DNA from: Desulfomonile tiedjei
GTDB taxonomy: Bacteria > Desulfobacterota > Desulfomonilia > Desulfomonilales > Desulfomonilaceae
Assembly (NCBI GenBank): GCA_016218715.1
Contig: JACRDG010000108.1
Coordinates: 1-56,504 of the forward strand
DNA: 56,504 bases
Direction of reading: 5' to 3'
Shown here: piece by piece, positions 47,136-55,979 of the stretch
How the letters are laid out: the number at the start of each line of letters is the position of its first letter
How positions within the stretch are numbered: the first letter of the stretch is position 1
Made by a program: the position numbers and the translations under genes
The notes under the pieces: generated by a model
The model's input: only the letters and a program-made list of their open reading frames with translations
The model's database searches: none
What the model was told of the DNA's origin: nothing

Positions 47136-48026
47136 ATGGAAACAGCCGAATCGTTGAAAAGAAAGATCGGTGTTGCAGAAGATCTCAAGTCCGTGACGCG
47201 TACTATGAAGGCCTTGGCCGCGGCAAGCATCCGGCAATACGAGCGAGCGGTGGAGGCTTTGGCTGACTACAGTTATGCTATAGAAACGGGTCTTCAGATC
47301 GTTCTCCGAGGTCGGCGAGACAACGTATTGAAAGCGAAGGCTGCGCCGAGGAGTCGCCCGATTGCAGTGGTCATGGGCTCCGAACAGGGGATGTGCGGCC
47401 AGATCAATGAACAGATTGTCTCGTATGCAAGGGACGCGTTGAGCGAGCTCAATAACGAGGCCGATCAGCTCGTGGTACTGGCGGTTGGCATGAGGGCGGC
47501 TTCATTGCTTGACGAATCGGGTATCGCGGTTCAGGAAGTTTTCTCGGTTCCCGGCAGCGTCTCGGGATTAGTCCCGCTCGTCCAGGACCTGTTGACGAAA
47601 ATAGAAGAACTTCGGACACGCCTCAAGCTCGACCAGGTCATCGTGTTCCACAACCGACACGTATCGAACACCACGTTTTTCCCGCACAAGAAGCAACTGC
47701 TTCCTATAGATCTCGAGTGGCTCAGAGAGCTGCAAAGTCGGGAATGGCGCTGCAGGACATTGCCGATGTTCACCATGGACTGGGACCGCCTGTTCTCTGA
47801 CCTGATCTGGCACTACCTCTTCACGTCCGTGTATCGGGCCTTGGCGGAGTCACTGGCCAGCGAAAACGCTGCGCGTCTCGCGGCGATGGCGCGAGCCAAC
47901 AAAAACATTGAAGAGCGTCTCGAAGAGCTGAACCTCCTTTACCACCAGTCCCGTCAGACGTCGATCACAGAAGAACTCTTGGACATTGTCTCGGGGTTCG
48001 AAGCGCTTACGTCGAAGCACGCCTAA
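47136..48026 (+). CDS. atpG: N-ATPase F1 gamma subunit
   Basis: The 296-residue rotor-shaft subunit has paired terminal helices (about 1-55 with LKSVTRTMKALAAASIRQYE and about 210-285) and a central domain with VVMGSEQGMCGQINEQIV. It ends the operon. ATG 47136 directly follows an in-frame GTG at 47133. No clear terminator follows. Confidence 0.9.
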   Translation: METAESLKRKIGVAEDLKSVTRTMKALAAASIRQYERAVEALADYSYAIETGLQIVLRGRRDNVLKAKAAPRSRPIAVVMGSEQGMCGQINEQIVSYARDALSELNNEADQLVVLAVGMRAASLLDESGIAVQEVFSVPGSVSGLVPLVQDLLTKIEELRTRLKLDQVIVFHNRHVSNTTFFPHKKQLLPIDLEWLRELQSREWRCRTLPMFTMDWDRLFSDLIWHYLFTSVYRALAESLASENAARLAAMARANKNIEERLEELNLLYHQSRQTSITEELLDIVSGFEALTSKHA

Positions 48027-48329
48027 GAGCCAGGAGATGTCTTCACATATAAAGCGTCAGCTTCATGAAACATGATAACTTATTAAGCCTATGAAGGTTG
48101 TCCACAAGAGCACCACGTCAAGCACGATTTCCCAATTTCTTTGGTATATTATGCCGCCCTCAAAGAAATGACTTGACACAGGAACAATGTCGGCGTAGGC
48201 TTTGCCGAAATGGTGGAATACTCGCTGAGAGGCACTTAGAAGAAAAAGGCGCGGGGCCAAAAGATTTTCCTTGACAAGTCGAGACAGGGGTTTTACCATT
48301 TGGCGTAATAGTGGAATGGAGTAACGAGC
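48027..48329. other. Intergenic region upstream of tandem arsR genes
   Basis: About 300 nt between atpG and the first arsR. A minus-strand frame through it (48063-48494) is a shadow of the regulator. The right end carries the promoter at 48271. Confidence 0.4.
48271..48299 (+). promoter_or_regulatory. Promoter of the arsR/permease cluster
   Basis: TTGACA (48271-48276), 17-nt spacer, TACCAT (48294-48299), 31 nt before the first arsR ATG. TTTTACCATT at the -10 resembles TTTCACCATT in the hgc operator (9 of 10), so a related ArsR protein could bind. Confidence 0.45.
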
Positions 48330-48653
48330 ATGGTACCGAATCAAAAAGAGCGACTGAGGTTGAAAGCTGAGGTTTTCAAAGCCATGGGGCATCCTCTGCG
48401 CCTCGGCGTCATAGAATTCCTTCAGAATGGAGAGAAGTGCGTGTGTGAAATCGTAGACCACCTCGGCACTGGCATTTCCAACATCTCCAAACACCTGTCG
48501 GTCCTCAAAAAGGCAGGAATCGTCACTGACCGCAGAGAGGGCCTCAAGATCATGTACAGCCTGATCATGCCGTGCGCTCTTGATTTCATGAAGTGCGTGG
48601 AAGGCACGGTGATCAAGAGACTTGACGATCAGCGGTCAGCGATGGTGGCATAA
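48330..48653 (+). CDS. ArsR-family transcriptional regulator 1
   Basis: The 107-residue winged helix has FKAMGHPLRLGVIEFL, then the ArsR-type CVC pair (EKCVCEIVDHL) at the metal-sensing helix, recognition helix GISNISKHLSVLKKAGIV and wing DRREGLKIMYSL. Two more cysteines sit in SLIMPCALDFMKCVE. This set could bind As(III), Sb(III) or another soft metal. It is likely the autorepressor of the downstream genes. Confidence 0.88.
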   Translation: MVPNQKERLRLKAEVFKAMGHPLRLGVIEFLQNGEKCVCEIVDHLGTGISNISKHLSVLKKAGIVTDRREGLKIMYSLIMPCALDFMKCVEGTVIKRLDDQRSAMVA

Positions 48654-48740
48654 TCACCGACAAAGAGAATGTTGAAGGCGGAGCTGGGAACGGGATCGGT
48701 TTCTGTGTTACGATATTGTAGGATTTGGGAAAACACGATA

Positions 48741-49088
48741 ATGACTCCACGTCAATTCGCGAGCCTCAAGATAAGAGCCGAGGTGTTCCGAGCCTTGGGC
48801 CAACCCACGCGGCTGGGCATTGTGGAGCTGTTGCAGGGGCACGATATGCAGGTAGGCGAGATAGCGGAGCGTTTGTGCGCGAACGTCACCAGCGTGTCCA
48901 AGCATCTCGGCGTCTTACGCGGGCTCGGTATCGTGGAAGGGCGCAAAGTGGGGCTCAAGCTCTCTTGCACCTTGTCGGTGCCCCAGTTGGACACCTTCAT
49001 GCGGTGCGTTGAGGAACGGGTGGCTCGACGAATCATTAAGGACGAAGCAGGTTGTGGAGCTCACAGGAGCGCCGGCGGTCAGGAATGA
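48741..49088 (+). CDS. ArsR-family transcriptional regulator 2
   Basis: The 115-residue regulator is a paralogue of its neighbour (FRALGQPTRLGIVELLQ, NVTSVSKHLGVLRGLGIVEGRKVGLKLSCTLS, FMRCVEERV), but lacks the CVC pair (MQVGEIAERLCANV instead). Its sensing site must therefore differ, perhaps C in ERLC with C in TFMRC. The frame opens at 48669, but ATG 48741 matches the domain start. Two adjacent ArsR proteins with different cysteines may read different ligands. Confidence 0.85.
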   Translation: MTPRQFASLKIRAEVFRALGQPTRLGIVELLQGHDMQVGEIAERLCANVTSVSKHLGVLRGLGIVEGRKVGLKLSCTLSVPQLDTFMRCVEERVARRIIKDEAGCGAHRSAGGQE

Positions 49089-49167
49089 TGGTGCACGACC
49101 AGGATCGTTCCCTGATGCGGTGGACATTCCGTCAAGCCGGGTAAGTAGAGACCAGGAGAGGAAGAAA

Positions 49168-50583
49168 ATGGCCGAAAAGAGCAAATTGTCCGTTGCCGAA
49201 GCACAAGTGGTGGAGGAAACACTCCCCAATGCTCCTCGATCTATCATGGAGTCGCTCAGAGAGAGCAGGCTCATCTCATACTGGCAGGATGAGTGGAAAC
49301 CCCTGTCCCTCATCATCGCAGTCTTCCTGGTCTGCTACTACATTCCCGTTGGAAATGCTCGGTTTGACAACGCCGTGATGGAGGCATTTCACCTTGTCAA
49401 GTGGTATGCGCAAGAACATGTGCTCCTTTGTCTGGTCCCCGCGTTCTTCATAGCCGGCGCAATAGGGGTCTTTGTCAGCCAAGAGAGCGTGATGAAGTAC
49501 CTGGGACCCACCGCTTCAAAGTGGATCGCCTATCCGGTCGCTTCCGTGTCAGGGACCGTGCTGGCTGTCTGCTCCTGCACCGTGTTGCCTCTCTTTGCAG
49601 GGATTTGGCAACGAGGGGCAGGTTTAGGCCCGGCCTCTGCGTTCCTCTATTCCGGGCCCGCAATCAACGTCCTGGCGATCATCCTGAGCGCCCGGATTCT
49701 TGGTCTGGAAATAGGCATCGCCAGGGCTGTCGGCGCGGTCTCCTTCAGCGTCATCATCGGCCTTCTCATGCACCTGATCTTCCGGAAGGAAGAAGAGGCC
49801 CGCAGCGAAGCTACCATTGCTGCGATGGAGACGATGTCCCTGGACGGGCGCCCTCTCTGGAAGACCACCGTGTATTTTGCGCTCATGGTTGGCATGCTAG
49901 TCTTCGCCAACTGGGGAAAGCCGGACATCCAGACGGGACTGTGGTACAGCATCTATTCCTCAAAGTGGATCATCACCGCAGCACTGGGGCTGGGCTTCGC
50001 GGCCGCATTGGTCCTGTGGTTCGAGATTCCCCTCTGGAAGATGGCCATGTCTGGGCTCTTTGTAGCCATTCTCGGTTGGGAATTTCCCCATGAGCCGCTG
50101 ATTCCATTCACTGCAGGTGTCATCGCGCTGTCGGTCATGGCCACCACTGCGGAAGGAGAGACGCAGGAGTGGTTCAACGAATCATGGGGATTTGCCAAGC
50201 AGATCATGCCGTTGCTCCTCCTGGGGGTGCTGTTTGCAGGTCTGCTCCTGGGGCGGCCTGACAAAGAGGGTCTGATACCGAATGCCTGGATTGCATGGGC
50301 CCTGGGCGGCAACTCCATCTGGGCCAATGCCCTTGCCTCGGTTGCAGGGGCGTTCATGTACTTCGCGACCTTAACCGAGGTTCCCATTGTCCAAGGCCTC
50401 ATCGGCAGCGGGATGGGAAAAGGCCCTGCGCTCGCGCTGCTGTTGGCCGGTCCAGCATTGTCCTTGCCGAGCATGCTGGTCATCAACAGCATCATGGGGT
50501 TCAAGAAGACATTCGTTTTCGTAATCCTGGTATGCATCTTGTCCACAATAGCGGGCATGATCTTTGGAGCCTTTGTGGATTGA
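49168..50583 (+). CDS. ArsP/PF03773-type permease
   Basis: The 471-residue protein has about 10 membrane segments. The first repeat half carries the CSC motif (C135, C137) in VCSCTVLPLFAGIWQRG, next to YSGPAINVLAII, the hallmark of the ArsP/UPF0718 permease family. ArsP members export trivalent organoarsenicals such as methylarsenite and need conserved cysteines. A charged 50-residue cytosolic N-terminus is extra. AGGAGAGG before ATG 49168 fits. It follows two ArsR genes, as expected for a metalloid-inducible exporter; the actual substrate is not known. Confidence 0.85.
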   Translation: MAEKSKLSVAEAQVVEETLPNAPRSIMESLRESRLISYWQDEWKPLSLIIAVFLVCYYIPVGNARFDNAVMEAFHLVKWYAQEHVLLCLVPAFFIAGAIGVFVSQESVMKYLGPTASKWIAYPVASVSGTVLAVCSCTVLPLFAGIWQRGAGLGPASAFLYSGPAINVLAIILSARILGLEIGIARAVGAVSFSVIIGLLMHLIFRKEEEARSEATIAAMETMSLDGRPLWKTTVYFALMVGMLVFANWGKPDIQTGLWYSIYSSKWIITAALGLGFAAALVLWFEIPLWKMAMSGLFVAILGWEFPHEPLIPFTAGVIALSVMATTAEGETQEWFNESWGFAKQIMPLLLLGVLFAGLLLGRPDKEGLIPNAWIAWALGGNSIWANALASVAGAFMYFATLTEVPIVQGLIGSGMGKGPALALLLAGPALSLPSMLVINSIMGFKKTFVFVILVCILSTIAGMIFGAFVD

Positions 50584-50733
50584 TGGCCGGAAACGGTTTT
50601 CGAGAAGGTTTTTCGCGGGTTTTCCGGCCGGCCACCGTATTAGACAAGTAGGAACCATGACCGGCCTGGAGTGTTTCGAGAGCCGGAAGGTTTCCTGGAT
50701 TCAAGGTTCCGAGCATGAGAGTCGAGGAAGGTT

Positions 50734-51345
50734 ATGGATTGGAGATCGGTTAAGAGATGGACGATTCCGGGAGGATTCCTGGGCGTAGGTGTGGTCTGCT
50801 TGCTCCTCTACCACATGGAAGTTACTCCCGCGGACGAACTGACCAAGGCGGCTGCCAGCGGTGACATGACCCGGGTCCAGGCACTCTTGGATCGAGGGGT
50901 CTCTATTGACTTCCGGGACAGCGATGGTAAAACCGCTCTCGGTCGCGCAGCGTTCACTGGAGATATTCTCATGGTACGCTTTCTCCTCGACCGGGGTGCA
51001 AGCGCCAACAGCCTAGGCAGGTATGGAAAGACCGCGTTGATGCCGGCAGCATCTCGGGGGCATTTCGAAGTGGTCTGGCTCCTTCTCGATAACGGAGCCG
51101 ATGTAAATGCGAGGGACCGATACAACCAAACCCCTCTGATGTGCGCGGCCCACAAAGGGCATGGGGAGATCGTGAAGCTTCTCCTGGATCGCGGTGCAGA
51201 CGTCAACGTCAAGACGCAAAAAGGAAACACAGCCCTGAGCCTGGCAGGAGAGCAGGGCCACAGCGAGATTATTGAAATGATCCTGGAGAAGAAGCCGGAC
51301 TCGGCTGTGTGTACGTGCCAGGTAGGGCGGTCCAAGTACAACTGA
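50734..51345 (+). CDS. Exported or anchored ankyrin-repeat protein
   Basis: The 203-residue protein has an N-terminal hydrophobic segment (about 12-28, GGFLGVGVVCLLLYHM) and then about five ankyrin repeats (about 35-185; units such as DGKTALGRAAFTGDILMVRFLLDRG). It ends with two cysteines (CTCQVGR). Ankyrin repeats mediate protein contacts; in bacteria they often occur beside catalases or redox enzymes in the periplasm. Partner unknown. Confidence 0.8.
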   Translation: MDWRSVKRWTIPGGFLGVGVVCLLLYHMEVTPADELTKAAASGDMTRVQALLDRGVSIDFRDSDGKTALGRAAFTGDILMVRFLLDRGASANSLGRYGKTALMPAASRGHFEVVWLLLDNGADVNARDRYNQTPLMCAAHKGHGEIVKLLLDRGADVNVKTQKGNTALSLAGEQGHSEIIEMILEKKPDSAVCTCQVGRSKYN

Positions 51346-51432
51346 TCGGGAAGAACGCGGTCTCCGCTGAGCGGTGGAATCAGCGCTAACGAGCCGCGCG
51401 ATGCTCAGTCATCCAACGACGTGGAGGATTTG

Positions 51433-51666
51433 ATGAAAGTAGAAATTCTGGGCGTAGGATGCGCCAAATGCCACAAACTCGAAGAAACGGTTAGAGATCT
51501 GGTAAAAAAACACGGGATCGACGCCGAGGTCGTGAAGGTCGAAGATATCAAAGTCTTTTCTCAGTACGGCGTCTTCATGACTCCAGCGCTTGTCGTCAAT
51601 GGTGAGGTGAAGGTAGCCGGAAAGGTACCAAAAGACTCCGAAATCTTGAAATGGTTATCCGCTTAA
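51433..51666 (+). CDS. Small thioredoxin-fold protein (redox-active disulfide protein 2 family)
   Basis: The 77-residue protein has C10-AK-C13 in MKVEILGVGCAKCHKLE, the cis-proline in FMTPALVVNG, and no N-terminal extension, as in the TM0996/MTH895 mini-thioredoxins often encoded beside ArsR and PF03773 permeases. GGAGG precedes the ATG. It likely reduces a disulfide of the permease substrate or of a partner in the cytosol. Confidence 0.85.
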   Translation: MKVEILGVGCAKCHKLEETVRDLVKKHGIDAEVVKVEDIKVFSQYGVFMTPALVVNGEVKVAGKVPKDSEILKWLSA

Positions 51667-51877
51667 CCGTTGCGGCGAGGTTCCATGACGCTGGTCGATC
51701 CTCGGACCAATTTGCTCTTGACTGCGGTAGGGCGCCGTGGTAAAAATATCCTCAAGCTACGGGAAGTTGTTGTGGATAGTTAACAGGAAGGTTGTGCGGG
51801 AACACGAGCCGGCCGAGGATCAAACTGCTCGGGCACAGGACAAGAAGGCAACGTACCAACCGTATAATGGTTGAGGC

Positions 51878-52345
51878 ATGAAGAGAATCGGGACATACAA
51901 ATATCGAGGAGCCCTTGTCATGGCTCTCGTGCTGGGTTGTCAGCTCGTGAGCGGGACGGGGCTCTTCTGCACTGGCCAGTTCCGTCATCCATCCCGTTCG
52001 TTAGGGAACGACCCGACGGCTCTTGCTGTCGCTGCTGCCGACCGCGAGGACGTCTTGGGAAGTGCCTTAAATAGTGCTGACATCCAGAGTGAGACTCCCC
52101 CCTGCACGTGCAAGAAGCACAAGAGGTGTCCCACCATTCCACGCTCGGCGATTACCTCAAACCCGAATTATCGGTCCAACGAATTCCAACGCCAAGCCGA
52201 ATCCGCCTGCCATGATGTGTTCGTTTCTCAGGTAGCGGAGATCAGTTTTGGTGCCGGAGGCGGCAGGCCACCCGCAGAACGGACCCGCCTGTGGCCTGTC
52301 TATATTTCCCCTCCCCTCGCGTCTACCTGCGTTCTCTTGATTTGA
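51878..52345 (+). CDS. Secreted Cys-rich protein (hypothetical)
   Basis: The 155-residue product has a signal-like N-terminus (hydrophobic about 12-30) and a central CTCKKHKRCPTIPR motif (about 76-89). The layout, signal plus Cys/His/Lys-rich patch, recalls the 24449 protein. The weak GAGG is very close to the ATG; TATAAT lies 15 nt upstream. Export and metal or thiol binding are inferred only. Confidence 0.45.
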   Translation: MKRIGTYKYRGALVMALVLGCQLVSGTGLFCTGQFRHPSRSLGNDPTALAVAAADREDVLGSALNSADIQSETPPCTCKKHKRCPTIPRSAITSNPNYRSNEFQRQAESACHDVFVSQVAEISFGAGGGRPPAERTRLWPVYISPPLASTCVLLI

Positions 52346-52572
52346 TTCCCTCTCAATAAGCTGAATCCCTATTCTCTCAATCCGGCCGAGACAGATGTTG
52401 TCTCGTCGCACGCGGCCGTGTGAACGAGGCTACTGGCGCGACATTGAATTGAGAGAGCGTGCCTATTCCCTCAACGGATTGCGTCCTAACCTGTAACCGA
52501 ACATGGTCACCTGAAATGGCCGTGTGCAAAGCTGATAGAGACATTCAGAAAACCAAGGAGGTCCCGATTAGA

Positions 52573-53052
52573 ATGAAGTCGTTAACCAAGAAGATGGTAC
52601 TCGCCGTAGTAGCAGTCCTCGTTCTCATGTTTGCTACCGGCCCCACGTGGGCGGCCGAACCGAAGATCAATCTGCAAGCCCTTCTCGCGAAACGAGTCCC
52701 CATCCTGCTCGAATTCGGGCGGGGCTGGTGTATCCCGTGCAAGTATATGAAGCCGATTCTGGAAGACACGTCGAAGGCTTACTCGGCATCCGCCATTGTT
52801 ATGACTGTAGATATGGACGCTAACAAGGACTTGGTCAAGAATTTCAAAATCAGAATGATGCCCACGCAGGTTTTTCTGATGCCGGACGGGAAGGAATTCT
52901 TCAGGAACGAAGGCACTCTTGAAAGGGAAGATATAGCTCAGGTACTCGCCAAAATGGGGGTCCAGGCTGCAGGTCAGAGCCCTGGCCCTGGGCAGAATCC
53001 CCAAGCTATGCAGCCGCAAGCGCCGCCTATTCGGTCAGGAGCGGCCCGATAG
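52573..53052 (+). CDS. Periplasmic thioredoxin-like protein
   Basis: AAGGAGG before ATG 52573 fixes the start. The 159-residue protein has a signal peptide (about 1-28, ending TWAAEP), a thioredoxin domain with GWCIPCK (C53, C56), MDANKDLVKNFKI and cis-Pro MMPTQVFLMPDG, and a Pro/Gln-rich tail. It is upstream of CcdA, which passes electrons across the membrane to such proteins. Confidence 0.87.
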   Translation: MKSLTKKMVLAVVAVLVLMFATGPTWAAEPKINLQALLAKRVPILLEFGRGWCIPCKYMKPILEDTSKAYSASAIVMTVDMDANKDLVKNFKIRMMPTQVFLMPDGKEFFRNEGTLEREDIAQVLAKMGVQAAGQSPGPGQNPQAMQPQAPPIRSGAAR

Positions 53053-53193
53053 AGAGTTAGTCGTGATGAAGGACGGCCCTTGAGAGATGTCCAGTCGGGA
53101 TTGAGACCACGGGCCTCAACACACGACCGATTAGCTGAAAGCCTTGCACGGGGAAACCGGCAAGGATGACTATCCGAAATCAGGAGAACGAGA

Positions 53194-53904
53194 ATGGAAT
53201 CGATGTTTGCAGTTGTTCAGCAGTGGGTTTCCTCGGGAAGCATCTGGCTCGCGGCTGGCGGCGCGTTCATAGGCGGGGGGCTGACGGCCTTGAATCCGTG
53301 TGTTCTCGTCATGGTTCCGCTGTTGATAGGGTTTATCGGAGGCATGGATGAAGAAATGAACACGTGGAAATCTTTCCTGTTCACCCTCGTGTTCATTGTT
53401 GGGTTCAGCGTAGAGCTGGCCATCCTGTTTACCGTGGGGCTGGCCGCGGCTCCTTTTCTCCAATCTGAGTACATGATCTACGTGGTTGCAGTGATCTGTG
53501 TGGTGCTGGGGCTCCATTTTATGGACCTGGTGCATATTCCCCTTCCGATCTCTCAGGACAAGCTGCCCAAGCACACGGGGTACGTTGGGGCTGCGCTGTT
53601 TGGGTTCATGTTTGGACTCGTCTCGCTCCCATGCACCGGCCCTGCCCTTTTACTCATCGTGAGCGTCATTCCTCTGAAAGGGGCATTGTTCGGGGGCGTC
53701 ATGATGCTGTGCTACGGAATAGGGCACTCCCTGCTGATCCTGGCGGTAGGGACTTCCGCGGGCGCGGCAAAGCATCTGCTTGGTTCCTCGCGGATGCACT
53801 CGGCGAATCGTCTGGTGAAGCGAGCCGCTGGAGCGCTTCTCGCGGGCGTGGGCCTTTACATCGGCGTGGGAGCCGCTTTACCCAGCTTGGGCATTGGCTT
53901 GTAA
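53194..53904 (+). CDS. ccdA: CcdA-type transmembrane thiol-disulfide transporter
   Basis: The 236-residue membrane protein has about six helices and the two conserved cysteines in GGLTALNPCVLVMVPLL and LVSLPCTGPALLLI. CcdA carries electrons from cytosolic thioredoxin to periplasmic thioredoxin-like proteins, here probably the product of the preceding gene. GGAG precedes the ATG. No cytochrome c maturation genes are nearby, so it more likely serves the redox cluster. Confidence 0.88.
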   Translation: MESMFAVVQQWVSSGSIWLAAGGAFIGGGLTALNPCVLVMVPLLIGFIGGMDEEMNTWKSFLFTLVFIVGFSVELAILFTVGLAAAPFLQSEYMIYVVAVICVVLGLHFMDLVHIPLPISQDKLPKHTGYVGAALFGFMFGLVSLPCTGPALLLIVSVIPLKGALFGGVMMLCYGIGHSLLILAVGTSAGAAKHLLGSSRMHSANRLVKRAAGALLAGVGLYIGVGAALPSLGIGL

Positions 53905-53972
53905 CAAGGCCTGAAGTGTCGTGGGCGCAAGCAGGCAAGTGGCCACGCGTGGGTTCCAGGCTGGAGTGAGAA

Positions 53973-54245
53973 ATGACCTGCGAAAGCGAGCTTCGTGACT
54001 TGATCGACACTGGTCGCCGGATACTCCACCAAGGTTGCAAGCAGCAACTCTGCGATGAATGGAGACAACGGGCTTTCCCGCTTCTCTGTGAACTGTTAGG
54101 CCCACAACACGACCATTCGAGGCTTTTTCAGAGCAACGACTGTTGTGGAGTCAAGAGCTTGGTGACGCGAGTGGAAGTCCTTACTCGGCTGGAAGACTTG
54201 GTATCACAAGGGCACTTGCCCGTCCGGATCGAGCCAGCACCTTGA
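53973..54245 (+). CDS. Small Cys-rich cytosolic protein (hypothetical)
   Basis: The 90-residue product has a GGAG six bases before the ATG. It has no signal peptide and contains six cysteines (C3, HQGCKQQLC, LLCELL, NDCCGV). No family recognised. It sits between CcdA and rhodanese on the same strand, so a thiol or metal role is inferred. Confidence 0.5.
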   Translation: MTCESELRDLIDTGRRILHQGCKQQLCDEWRQRAFPLLCELLGPQHDHSRLFQSNDCCGVKSLVTRVEVLTRLEDLVSQGHLPVRIEPAP

Positions 54246-54305
54246 CGGGCCGTTCATGGTAACGGCTATACAGCACCGGTGGGATGGTTGGAAAGAGTTC
54301 AGACC

Positions 54306-54917
54306 ATGAGAGCCATAGTGACTGTGGTCGTACGAGCCTTGGTCCTTGCCAGTGCCTGGGGTGCCATCGGCGTCGGGCTGAACTTCATTTCCGCCAAGCC
54401 CGTTCCATGGATCTATGAACCTCCAAAGTTCGTGGAATGCGAAGGCACGAAGGTTCAGCTCATCGACGAGAAGCAGGCAGGGGAGTTCATGGAGAGTGCC
54501 GACACGGTTTTCGTGGACTCCCGAAAGCAGGAGGATTACGCGAAGTCTCACGTGAAGGGGAGCATATTTCTCGGACCGGATGACGTGCAAGAACGGTTCG
54601 TTTCAGTGGAGCCTCTGCTGCCCCAGGATTCCAGGATCGTGTTGTATTGCTATGGGCCTGAATGCGACATGGCCGAGCAGGTTGCGGTCTTTCTGGTGCA
54701 AATGGGTTACCGGAACCTGGCCATCATGAGTGCCGGCTTTGCCGCCTGGGAAAAGGCCGGCTATCCGGTTGAGAGAGCAACGGATCGCACCGAGAGCCTG
54801 GATTTCTGGGAGCAGGAGGAAGAAAGGCAAGTCTGCTGCGAGATTGTGCACATGTCTCCCTTTCGTGGCCATTTTTGGTCGTTTCGTTCAGGAGTGAGGG
54901 TGGAGGCCGTCGTATGA
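54306..54917 (+). CDS. Membrane-anchored rhodanese-domain protein
   Basis: From ATG 54306 the 203-residue protein has an N-terminal membrane anchor (about 5-28) and a rhodanese domain (about 50-165) with VFVDSRKQEDYAKSHVKGSI, the active-loop YCYGPECDMA and SAGFAAWEKAGYPV. Two cysteines lie near the C-terminus (QVCCEI). Rhodaneses move sulfane sulfur or bind thiol-reactive ions. Its stop overlaps the next ATG (ATGA). GTG 54279 is an alternative start. Confidence 0.85.
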   Translation: MRAIVTVVVRALVLASAWGAIGVGLNFISAKPVPWIYEPPKFVECEGTKVQLIDEKQAGEFMESADTVFVDSRKQEDYAKSHVKGSIFLGPDDVQERFVSVEPLLPQDSRIVLYCYGPECDMAEQVAVFLVQMGYRNLAIMSAGFAAWEKAGYPVERATDRTESLDFWEQEEERQVCCEIVHMSPFRGHFWSFRSGVRVEAVV

Positions 54918-55243
54918 GTCAATGTCAGAGAAACCCTTACGAGATACTCGGGGTGGGCCTTGGCGTCTCAGAAGAGGAGATCAGGAAGAAATATCGGGAA
55001 TTCTGCAAGCGCTTTCACCCGGATCTCAATCAGGGCGATCCTCGAGCTGTGGTTAACTTCAGAGCAGAGCAATCCGCATACGAGACTCTATTATGCGGAA
55101 TGAGACGGAAGGGCCTTTACCGAGAGACCACAGGGCATTCTCCCGGCGATCGTCCGGTTTCAGACCTTGGGAAGCCATTCTTTGGATTCTTTCATGCGGT
55201 CAGGGCGTACTGCATGAGAATGAACCCGGACAAGGACTCATAG
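54914..55243 (+). CDS. J-domain (DnaJ-like) protein
   Basis: The 109-residue protein has a J domain (about 7-62) with NPYEILGVGLGVSEEEIRKK and the Hsp70-stimulating HPD motif (H35-D37), and then a short tail lacking Gly-rich or zinc regions. It is a specialised co-chaperone. Start ATG 54914 overlaps the rhodanese stop; the next gene begins 3 nt after its stop. Confidence 0.82.
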   Translation: MSQCQRNPYEILGVGLGVSEEEIRKKYREFCKRFHPDLNQGDPRAVVNFRAEQSAYETLLCGMRRKGLYRETTGHSPGDRPVSDLGKPFFGFFHAVRAYCMRMNPDKDS

Positions 55244-55245
55244 AA

Positions 55246-55728
55246 GTGGAAAAAAGAAGCCCCTTGGCATACCTGACGTTGGCTGCTCGCCTGTTGATTG
55301 GCGGCCTGTTTGTGTATGCGTGCATCCACAAGATTGGGGACCCGGTTGGGTTTGCAGTGGCGATCCGGAATTACACGATCCTGCCGGCGGCATGGAGCAA
55401 CATCGCGGCGATTACGCTTCCCTGGATTGAGTTGGGGGCCGGGCTGTTCCTGATCCTCGGCATTCAGGCCAGGCCCGCGGCTCTGCTAACCACAAGCATG
55501 CTGGCCGTGTTCCTTGTTGCTCTGATATACGCCTACACTATCGGCCTGGACATCGATTGTGGGTGTTTCTCTTCAGCCGCGGAGTCCAAGGGCCGGGTGG
55601 GACTCTATCATCTCGTTCGGGACACTGCGTTGTTCCTGACTTCCCTGTTCATCACTCTCACCGACAAGGAAGAGTTCAGCATCTTAGGGTTCATCCCACT
55701 GGGACCCGTGAAGCCTGCGGACACATAA
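55246..55728 (+). CDS. DoxX/MauE-family membrane protein
   Basis: The 160-residue protein from GTG 55246 has four membrane helices (about 7-27, 50-70, 78-98, 120-138), the LLIGGLFVYACIHKIGDP opening of the DoxX/MauE family, and DIDCGCF (C105, C107) between helices 3 and 4. MauE-type proteins with this C-x-C support disulfide formation or reduction in the periplasm. It starts 3 nt after the J-domain gene, so they are co-transcribed. Confidence 0.85.
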   Translation: MEKRSPLAYLTLAARLLIGGLFVYACIHKIGDPVGFAVAIRNYTILPAAWSNIAAITLPWIELGAGLFLILGIQARPAALLTTSMLAVFLVALIYAYTIGLDIDCGCFSSAAESKGRVGLYHLVRDTALFLTSLFITLTDKEEFSILGFIPLGPVKPADT

Positions 55729-55751
55729 GGTTAAGCTTGCGGAGTCATTAT

Positions 55752-55779
55752 GCGGGACGACGCTCAGGCATCGTCCCGC
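55752..55779 (+). terminator. Perfect 9-bp hairpin after mauE-like gene
   Basis: GCGGGACGA (55752-55760), 10-nt loop, TCGTCCCGC (55771-55779). There is no T-tract, so it may be a processing or weak termination site between the mauE-like gene and the small peptide gene. Confidence 0.4.
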
Positions 55780-55844
55780 TGCTTCGGCCATTCGGGCTGC
55801 CGTCACATGCCGACGGTATATAACAAGTTGAGAGGTATTCGAAC

Positions 55845-55979
55845 ATGAAGAAAATCCTAATGTTCATGGCTGTCGCCCTGCTAACCGTGGTGATGGCTGC
55901 CAACGCTTGCGCCTGTGGATGCGGAGGAGGAGGCAAGCTGAAAGCAGAGCCGATACACGACAGCTTGAACAAAGCCTAG
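55845..55979 (+). CDS. 44-residue secreted Cys-rich peptide
   Basis: GAGAGG lies before the ATG at 55845. The product has a signal peptide (MKKILMFMAVALLTVVMAAN) leading to ACACGCGGGGKL and a short charged tail. The CACGCGGGG patch could bind a metal, or one cysteine could be lipidated although the lipobox is not canonical. It is placed between the MauE-like and DGC genes on the same strand. No family recognised. Confidence 0.5.
   Translation: MKKILMFMAVALLTVVMAANACACGCGGGGKLKAEPIHDSLNKA

Noticed and set aside
48063-48494. Minus-strand frame with hydrophobic end upstream of and inside arsR 1
   Set aside because: Half of it is antisense to the ArsR domain, and no ribosome-binding site is visible.
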